This document shows positions 1 to 5,876 of a stretch of DNA of 7,224 nt, piece after piece. Source of the DNA: an uncultured Sutterella sp. (GTDB lineage: Bacteria > Pseudomonadota > Gammaproteobacteria > Burkholderiales > Burkholderiaceae_F); assembly GCA_934255515.1 (NCBI GenBank), contig CAKQON010000081.1, positions 1 to 7,224 of the forward strand, written 5' to 3'. Within the stretch, counting starts at the first letter, position 1, and each line of letters opens with the position of its first letter. Position numbers and translations under genes: made by a program. Under the pieces are notes generated by a model. It was not told the origin of the DNA. It did not search any database and saw only the letters and a program-made list of their open reading frames with translations.

Positions 1-28
1 GATCAAGCCCGCAAAGGAATACCCCATT

Positions 29-65
29 AAAAAGCGCCCAAATGTGTAGTAACAACATTTGGGCG
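29..65 (-). terminator. Rho-independent terminator-like hairpin, minus strand
   Basis: Bases 35-45 (CGCCCAAATGT) and 55-65 (ACATTTGGGCG) form a perfect 11-bp stem around a 9-base loop. Read on the minus strand the stem is followed by C then five T residues (33-29), the classic intrinsic terminator layout. On the plus strand no T-run follows. No intact minus-strand gene lies just upstream (66-700), so it may have served the decayed reading frame at 197-388, or an RNA I cannot identify. Confidence 0.6.
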
Positions 66-196
66 GGAACTAAGGTTAACGCAATTGCTGTCCTCGCGTT
101 GACGTCCTCCTCGCCCTGTCTCAGGACTGCCCACGTTTATCAAGTTCCTGTGTACGGTAAACACGCGAGCTTAGGAGTGATGCTGCGGGCAGTGAG

Positions 197-388
197 TTAG
201 TCGAGCGTCTTATAGCGGCAGCAGGCGGCGTGGCCGGCCTGGCGTCTTCGGGCACTGAATCTATTCCTGTAAAGCGGTCGTGGAATAGCGAGCACGGTCT
301 TCAGATCGAGCGGAGCATATGCCGCGAAACCGCCGCGTTCGATGCAGCGGGTGGTCCATGTCAATAATGACGGGGCTTTACGGCCCTT
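197..388 (-). pseudogene. Possible decayed transposase remnant (DUF772-like N-terminal region)
   Basis: On the minus strand a 63-codon frame is open between a TAA at 391-389 and a TAA at 199-197, with no ATG start. Its translation includes GFAAYAPLDLKTVLAI followed shortly by LYRNRFSARR. This resembles the conserved pattern near the N-terminus of IS1182/IS5-type transposases (DUF772), roughly 'aYxPxxLLKxxLxaYxxGixSsRxie'. The match is to the general family pattern recalled from memory, not to a specific element. The frame is much shorter than a transposase (usually over 400 residues), lacks a catalytic DDE region, and neighbouring frames are full of stops. It is therefore at best a relic. It could equally be a chance frame in GC-rich non-coding DNA. 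No terminal inverted repeats or target duplications were recognised. Confidence 0.35.
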
Positions 389-477
389 TTAGGTAAAGCT
401 TGTTTACGTGCTGCACCGAGATTTCGCTACGAATGGCTACGTTCCTCAGATTGAATGCAGGAAAGGCGAAATTTTTC

Positions 478-496
478 CGTAAACCTCGGGTTTACG
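478..496. promoter_or_regulatory. Perfect 8-bp palindrome, candidate operator
   Basis: CGTAAACC (478-485) and GGTTTACG (489-496) are exact reverse complements separated by TCG. The palindrome lies about 22 bases upstream of the best -35 candidate of the downstream reductase gene. It lacks a following T-run on either strand, so it reads better as a protein-binding site than as a terminator. The GTAAAC/GTTTAC core recalls LacI-family half-sites, but the 3-base spacing is not typical and no regulator gene is in the window. The same core also occurs singly at 157-162 and 402-407. Confidence 0.4.
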
Positions 497-518
497 CGAA
501 TCTAAAGTTCCCGATGAA

Positions 519-547
519 TTGACCTTTCTCAATAAAAACGTTGGAAT
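519..547 (+). promoter_or_regulatory. Candidate sigma-70 promoter of the reductase gene
   Basis: TTGACC (519-524) and TGGAAT (542-547) are separated by exactly 17 bases, matching the -35 and -10 consensus at five and four of six positions. This would give a leader of roughly 145 bases before the ATG at 701. Other AT-rich hexamers (TATAAC at 556-561) lack a well-spaced -35, so the choice is tentative. Confidence 0.3.
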
Positions 548-606
548 TTCCCAATTATAACAACGAAGGTCTATAAGGAAAGCATAAAGCCATGTCAGGA
601 CTCTTG

Positions 607-626
607 AAAAAGGCATTATGCTTTTT
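607..626 (+). other. Imperfect AT-rich hairpin in the reductase leader
   Basis: AAAAAG (607-612) pairs with CTTTTT (621-626), with further C-G and A-T pairs inside (614-615 with 619-620) and one bulged G at 613. The 3' arm is itself a T-run. It resembles a weak attenuator-like stem or an AT-rich binding site in the 5' leader. The stem is weak and its function is unknown. Confidence 0.2.
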
Positions 627-700
627 ATCGGACGTACAGAATCAGATATGGCCTTTCGGGTCAGACTCAGAAAGTCGACCCATTCAATAAGGAGAGTCTT

Positions 701-2452
701 ATGAAACTTCAACTTCTCGCCGGCATCGTCTGTTCGATTTTTGCCGCTACCGCTTCTGCTGCTCCGGTGACGACCGAAGGCACCGGCGTGGGCAAGCACG
801 GCGACGTGACCGTTGCCGTCACTTTCGACAACGGAAAGATTCAGAACATCAAGGTCGTCAAGGAACAGGAAAATCCGGTTCTCGCAAAGAAGGTCTATAC
901 GGACCTGAAGGACCTCGTTCAGGCGACGAATTCCGTCGACGTTGACGTGATCTCGGGCGCCACCTTCACCTCGAAAGGCCTTCTCGCCGCTGTAGCGGAC
1001 GCGGCCAAAAAGGCAGGCGTCACCCTTGGCAAGGCTGACCAGAAGACGCTGAAGAAGATCGCCAAGGACCTCCCGAAGAACTCGACCTATGACGTCGTCG
1101 TGATCGGTGCGGGCGGTGCGGGCTTCTCCGCGGCCATTGAAGCCAAGAACGCGGGCGCCTCCGTCGTGCTCCTTGAAAAGATGCCTGCCGTCGGCGGCAA
1201 CTCCCTCATTTCGGGTGCGGAAATGAATGCCGCAAAGAACTGGGTTCAGCCCGTTCTCGGCATCACGGACGATTCGCCTGAGCTCCACGCGAAGGACACG
1301 TACCTGGGCGGAGACAAGAAAGGCGACATGAAGGTGATCAACGTCATGACGGGCAATGCCCTTGACGCTGCGCTCTGGTGTCGCGACTATCTGGGCGTTC
1401 GCTTCGAGCCCGACAACCTCTTCTTCTTCGGCGGCCACAGCCGCAAGCGCGCTCTGATTCCGGTGGGTCATACCGGCACGGAATTCATTTCGAAGTTCCA
1501 GGCGAAGGCCGACGAACTCGGCATTCCGGTCATCACCAATATGAAGGCCGAGGAGCTCGTCAAGGATAAGGACGGCCGCGTTGTGGGCGTGAAGGCCACG
1601 ATGGACGGCGCCGAATACACCTTCAATGCAAAGGGTGGCGTGGTTCTCGCAACCGGCGGCTTCGGCGCGAATCCGAAGATGGTCGAGCACTACAACCCGA
1701 AGATCGATTCGCGCTTCAAGACGACCGATGCTCCGGGCACCACGGGCGAAGCCCTCTACATGGCTCAGCGGGCCGGCGCCGAACTCGTCAACATGCAGTA
1801 CATCCAGACCTACCCGATCTGCGATCCGATTTCGGGCGTGATTGAGCTGATCGCGGATGCGCGCTTTGACGGCGCCATCATGCTCAACCAGGAAGGTAAG
1901 CGCTTCGTCGAGGAACTCGGCCGCCGCGACGTCCTCTCCGAAGCCATCCTCGCGCAGACGGGCAACTACTGCTGGGTGCTCTGGAACGACAAGATCGGCG
2001 CAGTGTCCAATACCGTCAAGGAACACCCGACGGAATACGATGCCTTCACGAAGCAGGGCATCATGGCTACCTGCGATGACCTGAAGTGCATCGCCGACTT
2101 CACGAAGATCCCGTACGACTCGCTGAAGGGCACGGTTGACCGCGTCACCTCCATGGCGGGCAAAGGCAACGACAAGGACTTCCACCATCGTGCGGGCTTG
2201 GTCGACATGAGTCAGGGCAAGTACTACGTGATCAAGGCCGTTCCCTCGGTGCACCACACCATGGGCGGCGTCCGGATCAACGAGAAGGCTGAAGCCCTCA
2301 CGGCTGACGGCAAGGTGATTCCGGGCCTCTGGGCTGCGGGCGAAGTGACGGGCGTTACGCACGGCACGAACCGCTTGGGCGGCAATGCCTACACGGACAT
2401 CATCGTCTTCGGCCGCATTGCCGGCAAGGCTGCAGCTGAAGCCGCGAAGTAA
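701..2452 (+). CDS. urdA: Exported FMN/FAD reductase, probable urocanate reductase
   Basis: A 583-residue periplasmic flavoprotein of the flavocytochrome-c/fumarate-reductase superfamily. Residues 1-20 are a Sec signal peptide (cleavage after ATASA). Residues about 25-105 form an FMN-binding domain whose D82-x-x-S-G-A-T88 is the ApbE flavinylation motif, so T88 should carry covalent FMN. A Rossmann FAD motif GAGGAG (136-141) with E159 opens the catalytic domain. There is no CxxCH, so no haem domain. Candidate catalytic residues are Y371, D386, R409, H518 and R558. As I recall the numbering, Shewanella UrdA has Y373, D388, R411, H520 and R560, a constant offset of two. Fumarate reductases have His at the Y371 position. 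The predicted reaction is urocanate to imidazole propionate, as an anaerobic electron sink. GGAGAG (691-696) is a well-placed ribosome-binding site. No electron-donor or apbE gene is nearby. Another enoate could be the substrate. Confidence 0.85.
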   Translation: MKLQLLAGIVCSIFAATASAAPVTTEGTGVGKHGDVTVAVTFDNGKIQNIKVVKEQENPVLAKKVYTDLKDLVQATNSVDVDVISGATFTSKGLLAAVADAAKKAGVTLGKADQKTLKKIAKDLPKNSTYDVVVIGAGGAGFSAAIEAKNAGASVVLLEKMPAVGGNSLISGAEMNAAKNWVQPVLGITDDSPELHAKDTYLGGDKKGDMKVINVMTGNALDAALWCRDYLGVRFEPDNLFFFGGHSRKRALIPVGHTGTEFISKFQAKADELGIPVITNMKAEELVKDKDGRVVGVKATMDGAEYTFNAKGGVVLATGGFGANPKMVEHYNPKIDSRFKTTDAPGTTGEALYMAQRAGAELVNMQYIQTYPICDPISGVIELIADARFDGAIMLNQEGKRFVEELGRRDVLSEAILAQTGNYCWVLWNDKIGAVSNTVKEHPTEYDAFTKQGIMATCDDLKCIADFTKIPYDSLKGTVDRVTSMAGKGNDKDFHHRAGLVDMSQGKYYVIKAVPSVHHTMGGVRINEKAEALTADGKVIPGLWAAGEVTGVTHGTNRLGGNAYTDIIVFGRIAGKAAAEAAK

Positions 2453-2463
2453 CCGACGCCCGC

Positions 2464-2490
2464 AGGAAGCCTCCTCAGGGAGGCTTCTTT
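2464..2490 (+). terminator. Rho-independent terminator of the reductase gene
   Basis: GAAGCCTCC (2466-2474) pairs perfectly with GGAGGCTTC (2479-2487) around the tetraloop TCAG, and TTT follows. It begins about a dozen bases after the TAA stop at 2450-2452. The T-run is short, but position and stem strength are convincing. Confidence 0.75.
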
Positions 2491-2502
2491 GAGGACCTTA
2501 AG

Positions 2503-2540
2503 GCCGCGCTGCGAAGGCACTTTTCGCGGCGCGGCTTATT
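2503..2540. terminator. Second strong hairpin between convergent genes
   Basis: GCCGCGC (2503-2509) pairs with GCGCGGC (2529-2535), continued by a T-G wobble and GCGAA (2511-2515) with TTCGC (2523-2527), around a 7-base loop. On the plus strand it is followed by TTATTCTTT, so it can back up the terminator at 2464-2490. On the minus strand it starts directly after the TAA (2538-2536) of the convergent gene, where the tail CTTAAGG is less T-rich. It probably shields both convergent transcripts. Confidence 0.6.
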
Positions 2541-3258
2541 CTTTAAGCAAGCGGTTTACGCTCGGCCAGAAGTTTGATTTTTCGTCGAGGTAGATACTGA
2601 ATCCGATCTTCAGCGCCAGGTAGCCGGGACCTGTGAAGCGCCTCATGAGGATCGGCTTCGCATCAAACTTTGCCGGATCGATGAGCTTCAATCGAATCGG
2701 ATTCGTGAACGGGTCGTGATTGAGCTTTTCCGAGGGGCTCCCCGAAAACGGCGCATCCGGATCTTCCTCCTCTTTGTCCTCCTCGTCGTCCGCGTCATCG
2801 CCTTTATATTCTTCTTTTGGAAGCAGCCGTGTTTTCCATGGAAAGAGCCTGAGCTCAGCCGCTGCGACGGGAGAAATCCCGTCGACAGGGGAAACGGCGA
2901 GAAGCCCCCGGGCGGCAATGCCGATTGTGAGCATCAGGGTTTCAAGCGCCTCCGGAGAAAGAACTTCGCTGCGGATAAGCACCGTGGTGGAAGACGCCTT
3001 GAAGAGAGGCTTCCCGCCGGCATTCATGTCGCAGTCGCCCCTGAGCACCAGGGCGCCGTAAAGTTCGGCGATGCCGAGCGCGAGTTCGAGGTCTTCACTG
3101 CTGCCCCCCGTGACGGCAATTTTCCAGATTCGGGGAAGGCGTTCCCCCTGAGGACGAAGGGAAGCAAAATCGAGCGGAAGATCGAAGGGAATCATCAGAG
3201 CGTCCTTGCGGAGCTTCAGCACCTCTGCACGACAACGCTCCTTCCAGGCCTCAGCCAT
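2536..3258 (-). CDS. Hypothetical protein with acidic segment; 3' part of an amber-split locus
   Basis: I do not recognise this 240-residue protein. It has no signal peptide or obvious membrane segment. A middle region (about 45-145) alternates hydrophobic strands and helices. A strongly acidic low-complexity stretch (149-168, mostly D and E) follows, then a C-terminal segment rich in hydrophobic and aromatic residues (205-240). The ATG at 3258 is the first usable start but has no convincing ribosome-binding site. The frame stays open for 61 more codons upstream, to 3441, with protein-like content (for example AVDLSQTARAALFLLRYESL) and no ATG, GTG or TTG. It is there bounded by a TAG at 3444-3442 in the same frame as the small gene 3442-3618. 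I infer that this is the distal part of a longer gene interrupted by a nonsense codon; if so, the 3258 start is only the default of an ATG-based call. Confidence 0.6.
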   Translation of the reverse strand: MAEAWKERCRAEVLKLRKDALMIPFDLPLDFASLRPQGERLPRIWKIAVTGGSSEDLELALGIAELYGALVLRGDCDMNAGGKPLFKASSTTVLIRSEVLSPEALETLMLTIGIAARGLLAVSPVDGISPVAAAELRLFPWKTRLLPKEEYKGDDADDEEDKEEEDPDAPFSGSPSEKLNHDPFTNPIRLKLIDPAKFDAKPILMRRFTGPGYLALKIGFSIYLDEKSNFWPSVNRLLKE

Positions 3259-3441
3259 GCCGTTTCTTCGCGCGGCATCGAGGTCGTCCTGAAGCGACTC
3301 GTACCGAAGAAGAAAAAGCGCCGCCCGGGCGGTCTGGGAAAGATCTACCGCCTTTCCGAAGTCAGGGGAATCAATGTTGGATTTTTCCTGGAAGGCTTCT
3401 GAAGCGGCGGATGCTGCCGCGCGAACTGCTGCGTTCTCCTT

Positions 3442-3444
3442 CTA
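3442..3444 (-). other. In-frame amber codon splitting the hypothetical locus
   Basis: On the minus strand CTG-ATG-TAG-AAG-GAG-AAC runs from the small frame into a continuous frame down to 2536. The frames match exactly (3444 minus 3258 is 186, a multiple of three). Reading proceeds with coding-like triplets for 61 codons before the next ATG. AAGGAG sits directly after the TAG and could act as a ribosome-binding site, but no start codon follows at a proper distance. Confidence 0.7.
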
Positions 3445-3618
3445 CATCAGGGGCTCAGGCAAAGCGCTTTCGATAAAGACGAGAAGATCCTCCTCCGAGG
3501 CGCCTGCCTTCGACAACCGTGCGATGCCGTCTGTTAATCCATAAACCGAAATCCTGAGATTTTCCGGGTTGAACACGATGCGCTCGAGCGCCTTGCCGAC
3601 GGGACTCTGCTTTCTCAT
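3442..3618 (-). CDS. Small hypothetical protein; probable 5' part of the amber-split locus
   Basis: This 58-residue frame starts MRKQSPVGKALERIVF and ends ESALPEPLM. The ATG at 3618 is preceded at 5 bases by AAGGAGG (3630-3624), a near-ideal ribosome-binding site. That decides against the in-frame ATG 33 bases further upstream at 3651. The product is soluble-looking, with helical segments (5-16, 27-38, 42-53), and has no family I recognise. It ends in TAG, and the same frame then continues open into the 2536-3258 product. Read through the TAG, the locus would encode about 360 residues from a well-formed start. A CAG-to-TAG change is the simplest explanation of the break. Alternatives are a genuine small protein, a sequencing error, or amber read-through. 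Confidence 0.55.
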   Translation of the reverse strand: MRKQSPVGKALERIVFNPENLRISVYGLTDGIARLSKAGASEEDLLVFIESALPEPLM

Positions 3619-3623
3619 TGAAG

Positions 3624-3630
3624 CCTCCTT
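3624..3630 (-). promoter_or_regulatory. Ribosome-binding site deciding the 3618 start
   Basis: AAGGAGG on the minus strand lies 5 bases before the ATG at 3618, within a purine-rich run. It supports the 58-residue start over the upstream ATG at 3651. Confidence 0.7.
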
Positions 3631-3760
3631 TCTTTCTCTCACAGGTTTCATGGTAAGGGCTCATGCGTCAAAAAATAGCGCAGCAAAGATTCAGAAAGCT
3701 GTGTTTCGAAGAAGGTACGGAGTGAAAAATCGACTGAAGATCTGATCCTGGTTGTAATAC

Positions 3761-3797
3761 TTGAGCGGCATCCCCGCAGTGAACGTCGTCCGCTCAA
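3761..3797. promoter_or_regulatory. Widely spaced inverted repeat in the divergent intergenic region
   Basis: TTGAGCGG (3761-3768) and CCGCTCAA (3790-3797) are perfect reverse complements separated by 21 bases. They sit immediately upstream of a good -10 hexamer (CATAAT, 3800-3805) for the metQ-like gene, so they would flank its -35 zone. The arms could be two half-sites of a regulator or a hairpin. They do not match the MetJ box (AGACGTCT) or the MetR site (TGAA-N5-TTCA). Confidence 0.35.
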
Positions 3798-3799
3798 TC

Positions 3800-3805
3800 C
3801 ATAAT
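3800..3805 (+). promoter_or_regulatory. Candidate -10 element of the metQ-like gene
   Basis: CATAAT matches the sigma-70 -10 consensus at five of six positions and lies 47 bases before the ATG at 3853. No good -35 is present at 16-18 bases upstream, so the promoter may need an activator or the call may be wrong. Confidence 0.3.
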
Positions 3806-3852
3806 CCATGGAACCATTACGAACTTCCAATATCAGGTTCAAGGAGATTCCC

Positions 3853-4689
3853 ATGCAGCGGCGCACACTGATTGGTTCAACGCTATCCATTCTCTTTGCC
3901 TCGGCGCTTCTCGCCGGGTGCGGGGACAAGGCCGGGGACGCCGCAGGCGGCGCGGCTCCGGAAAAGAAGGAAATCACGCTCGGCGTGACCGCCGGGTCTT
4001 CTGAAGAGATCGCCGAACAGGTCGCCATCGTTGCCGCGAAGAAGGGCCTCACGATTCACGTGAAGACCTTCGGCGACTACATCGCGGTCGACACCGCGCT
4101 CGCTCAGGGCGACATCGACCTCAACGCCTTCCAGCACGAGCCCTATCTCGTCAACTTCAACGCCAAGAACAATACCGATCTCGTCGCGATCGCGAAGACC
4201 TATCTCGCGCCGATCGCCGGCTATTCGAAGCGCTGGAAGAGCGTGAACGAGGTGCCTGACGGCGCCACCGTGACGGTGCCGAACGACCCGACGAACGAAG
4301 GCCGCGCGCTCTATGAGCTCTCGCGCCTCGGGTGGATCAAGCTGAAGGAAGGCGTTTCGACGACGAAATTGACGCCCAACGACATCGTCGCGAACCCGAA
4401 GGGAATCAAGCTTGTGGAGCTTGAAGCCGCGCTTCTGCCGCGGTCGCTTGACGACACGGACGTGGCGATCATCAATGCGGGCTACGCGATCAGCGCGGGC
4501 CTCAACAGCCAAAAGGACTCGATCTTCGTTGAATCGACCGAAACAAGCCCCTACGTCAACATCATTGCGGCGCGAAAGGGAAGCGAAAAGGATCCGGCTT
4601 ATCTGAAGGCGGTTGAATCCTTCCGCTCGCCTGAGATCAAGGCTTTCATCGAGAAGACCTATAAGGGCTCGATTGTTCCCTCGTGGTAA
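3853..4689 (+). CDS. metQ: MetQ/NlpA-family methionine-binding lipoprotein
   Basis: A 278-residue substrate-binding lipoprotein of a methionine-type ABC importer. The start at 3853 is chosen because AAGGAG lies 6 bases upstream and because it begins the signal peptide directly; the in-frame ATG at 3808 would add 15 residues with no such support. The signal peptide ends in the lipobox LLAGC, making C23 the lipidated residue. A G/A-rich linker follows. The mature domain has the family landmarks: ITLGVTAG at the first strand, NAFQHEPYL (the ligand-lining FQHxPYL segment of MetQ), VPNDPTNEGRALYEL, INAGYAI and SPYVNIIAAR. Length is usual for MetQ. The family binds L- or D-methionine and related peptides; specificity cannot be read here. 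No metN or metI is adjacent, so it is an orphan binding protein that must use an ABC unit elsewhere. The next gene starts 58 bases on, same strand, with no terminator between. Confidence 0.88.
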   Translation: MQRRTLIGSTLSILFASALLAGCGDKAGDAAGGAAPEKKEITLGVTAGSSEEIAEQVAIVAAKKGLTIHVKTFGDYIAVDTALAQGDIDLNAFQHEPYLVNFNAKNNTDLVAIAKTYLAPIAGYSKRWKSVNEVPDGATVTVPNDPTNEGRALYELSRLGWIKLKEGVSTTKLTPNDIVANPKGIKLVELEAALLPRSLDDTDVAIINAGYAISAGLNSQKDSIFVESTETSPYVNIIAARKGSEKDPAYLKAVESFRSPEIKAFIEKTYKGSIVPSW

Positions 4690-4747
4690 TCGGGTGAGAG
4701 GCTTTTGAATCCCCGCCATTTCTTCGGACCAAAAGGACATATCTTCC

Positions 4748-5872
4748 ATGCGCATTGAAAAGGCCGTCATCCGTCAGATGAAGCTCCCCTTCAAGACGGG
4801 CTTCCGCACGAGCTTCGGCACGACCGTCGTCAAGGACTTTCTCCTCGTGGAGCTCTACGACGCCGAAGGGCGTTTCGGGCTCGGCGAATGCTCGGCCTTC
4901 ATGCGTCCCTGGTACAACGAAGAGACGACGGTGGGCGCGCGCTATGTGATCCGTGAATTTCTCCTCTCCGAACTTCTCCGGGCGGAAGAGATTGCGTCGC
5001 CTGAGGCGTTTTTCGATCAGACGGCATGGATCCGCAGAAACCGCATGGCGAGGTCCGCGGTCGACTGCGCGCTCTGGGATCTCTGGAGCCGCGAGCAGGG
5101 CATTTCGGAGTGGCGCGCGCTCGGCGGCACCAAAAATGTGATTGAGTCCGGCGTATCGCTCGGCATTGAAAAGTCGCCGGCGGAGCTCCTCAGGACCATC
5201 GAAAAGTATCTCGGTCAGGGCTACCGGCGCGTCAAATGCAAGATTGCACCGGGCTACGACCTCGAATACCTGCGCGCGGCACGGCGCGAGTTCGGCGGCA
5301 TCATGCTGATGGCGGACGCGAATTCGGCCTATACGCTCGACGACATCGACACCTTCCGCGCGATGGACGAGCTCGACCTCCTCATGATCGAGCAGCCGCT
5401 CGCGAGCGACGACATCGTCGACCATCGTCATCTGCAGGCGGCGATCCGCACGCCCGTGTGCCTCGACGAAAGCGTCGACTCGGTAGACGACGCAAGGCGC
5501 GCGATTGAGCTCGGAAGCTGCAGGGTCATCAACATCAAGGTGGCGCGCGTGGGCGGCCTAACGGAAGCGCGCCGCATTCAGGAATTCGCCTCCCGCCACA
5601 ACGTCGGCTGCTGGTGCGGCGGGATGGTGGATGCGGGGGTCGCCCGCGGACACAACATTGCCGCCGCGACCCTTCCCAACTACGTCTACCCGAACGACAT
5701 TCCGTCGTCAGACCGCTACTACGCCGACGACCTGGTGACGCCTTCGACCTTCATCGACCGTGAAGCCCATATCACCGCGTCCGAACGCCCGGGTACGGGG
5801 TTCGAACCCGAATGGGCGGTGATCGAAAAGCATACGGTCGAGAAAGAAGTTCTCACAAGAGCCGACTTCTGA
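4748..5872 (+). CDS. N-succinylamino-acid racemase / o-succinylbenzoate synthase (enolase superfamily)
   Basis: A 374-residue cytoplasmic enzyme of the NSAR/OSBS branch of the muconate-lactonizing subgroup. The capping domain has PFKTGFRTSFGT (the mobile active-site loop). The barrel has the K163-x-K165 base motif, Mg2+ ligands D190 (MADANSAY), E215 (IEQP) and D240 (LDES), and the opposing base K264. R267, three residues after it, corresponds to the arginine (R266 in Amycolatopsis numbering, as I recall) linked to racemase activity. The C-terminal GHNIAAATLPNYVYPNDI block is typical of the family. The usual GGMxE appears as GGMVD (Glu to Asp). Start: AAGGA at 4733-4737 and the standard MRIEKA opening. 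No men genes are nearby, which argues against a menaquinone role. Linkage to the methionine-binding lipoprotein favours N-acyl-amino-acid racemization, an inference. The stop lies one base from that of the convergent hydrolase. Confidence 0.88.
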   Translation: MRIEKAVIRQMKLPFKTGFRTSFGTTVVKDFLLVELYDAEGRFGLGECSAFMRPWYNEETTVGARYVIREFLLSELLRAEEIASPEAFFDQTAWIRRNRMARSAVDCALWDLWSREQGISEWRALGGTKNVIESGVSLGIEKSPAELLRTIEKYLGQGYRRVKCKIAPGYDLEYLRAARREFGGIMLMADANSAYTLDDIDTFRAMDELDLLMIEQPLASDDIVDHRHLQAAIRTPVCLDESVDSVDDARRAIELGSCRVINIKVARVGGLTEARRIQEFASRHNVGCWCGGMVDAGVARGHNIAAATLPNYVYPNDIPSSDRYYADDLVTPSTFIDREAHITASERPGTGFEPEWAVIEKHTVEKEVLTRADF

Positions 5873-5876
5873 CTCA
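5870..5876. other. TGACTCA: two convergent stop codons with one base between
   Basis: TGA (5870-5872) ends the plus-strand racemase and the reverse complement of TCA (5876-5874) ends the minus-strand hydrolase. There is no room for a terminator between them. I saw no obvious hairpin with a T-run just past either stop, so transcripts probably run into the opposing gene. Confidence 0.9.

Larger units (their letters stand above)
1..450. other. Non-coding / degenerate stretch upstream of the reductase gene
   Basis: Apart from the hairpin at 29-65 and the possible transposase relic, stop codons occur in all frames and no intact gene is visible. Short inverted repeats occur at 104-108/123-127, 135-139/158-162, 261-267/282-288 (CTATTCC/GGAATAG) and 375-381/393-399 (GCTTTAC/GTAAAGC). 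I looked for the conserved cores of RNase P RNA, tmRNA, SRP RNA and tRNA on both strands and saw none. A structured RNA cannot be excluded. Confidence 0.5.

Noticed and set aside
276..359. Short minus-strand ORF starting at the ATG at 359 (about 28-33 codons)
   Set aside because: It has no ribosome-binding site and an arginine-rich chance composition, and it overlaps the more family-like frame at 197-388.
66..450. Structured RNA gene (RNase P RNA, tmRNA, 6S RNA) ending at the minus-strand terminator
   Set aside because: Several short inverted repeats made this attractive, but the conserved cores (such as GAGGAAAGTCC for RNase P, or a tmRNA tag and TTCGA arm) are absent on both strands.
446..2362. 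A 638-codon open frame antisense to the reductase gene
   Set aside because: Its composition (rich in R, V, D, H and L, no domain pattern) is that of a reverse-strand shadow of a GC-biased gene. The plus-strand product has a signal peptide, flavin motifs and a ribosome-binding site.
701..2452. Flavocytochrome c fumarate reductase with haem domain
   Set aside because: No CxxCH motif occurs; an FMN-binding domain takes the place of the haem domain, and the substrate-pocket His is Tyr.
2716..3402. Plus-strand frames of 228 and 113 codons opposite the hypothetical locus
   Set aside because: Low-complexity S/R/F-rich translations arise from the antisense of the acidic block. The minus strand has the ribosome-binding site and sensible protein content.
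3690..3852. SAM-type riboswitch ahead of the metQ-like gene
   Set aside because: No SAM-I or SAM-II core was recognised, and the likely leader (from a -10 at 3800) is too short for one.
3648..4052. 134-codon minus-strand frame across the divergent intergenic region
   Set aside because: It overlaps the metQ signal peptide antisense, has no recognisable motif, and its start lies inside the metQ gene.
3883..5431. Long minus-strand open frames (3883-4770 and 4646-5431) opposite the metQ-like and racemase genes
   Set aside because: These are shadows of two well-recognised plus-strand genes; they cross gene boundaries and show no family features.
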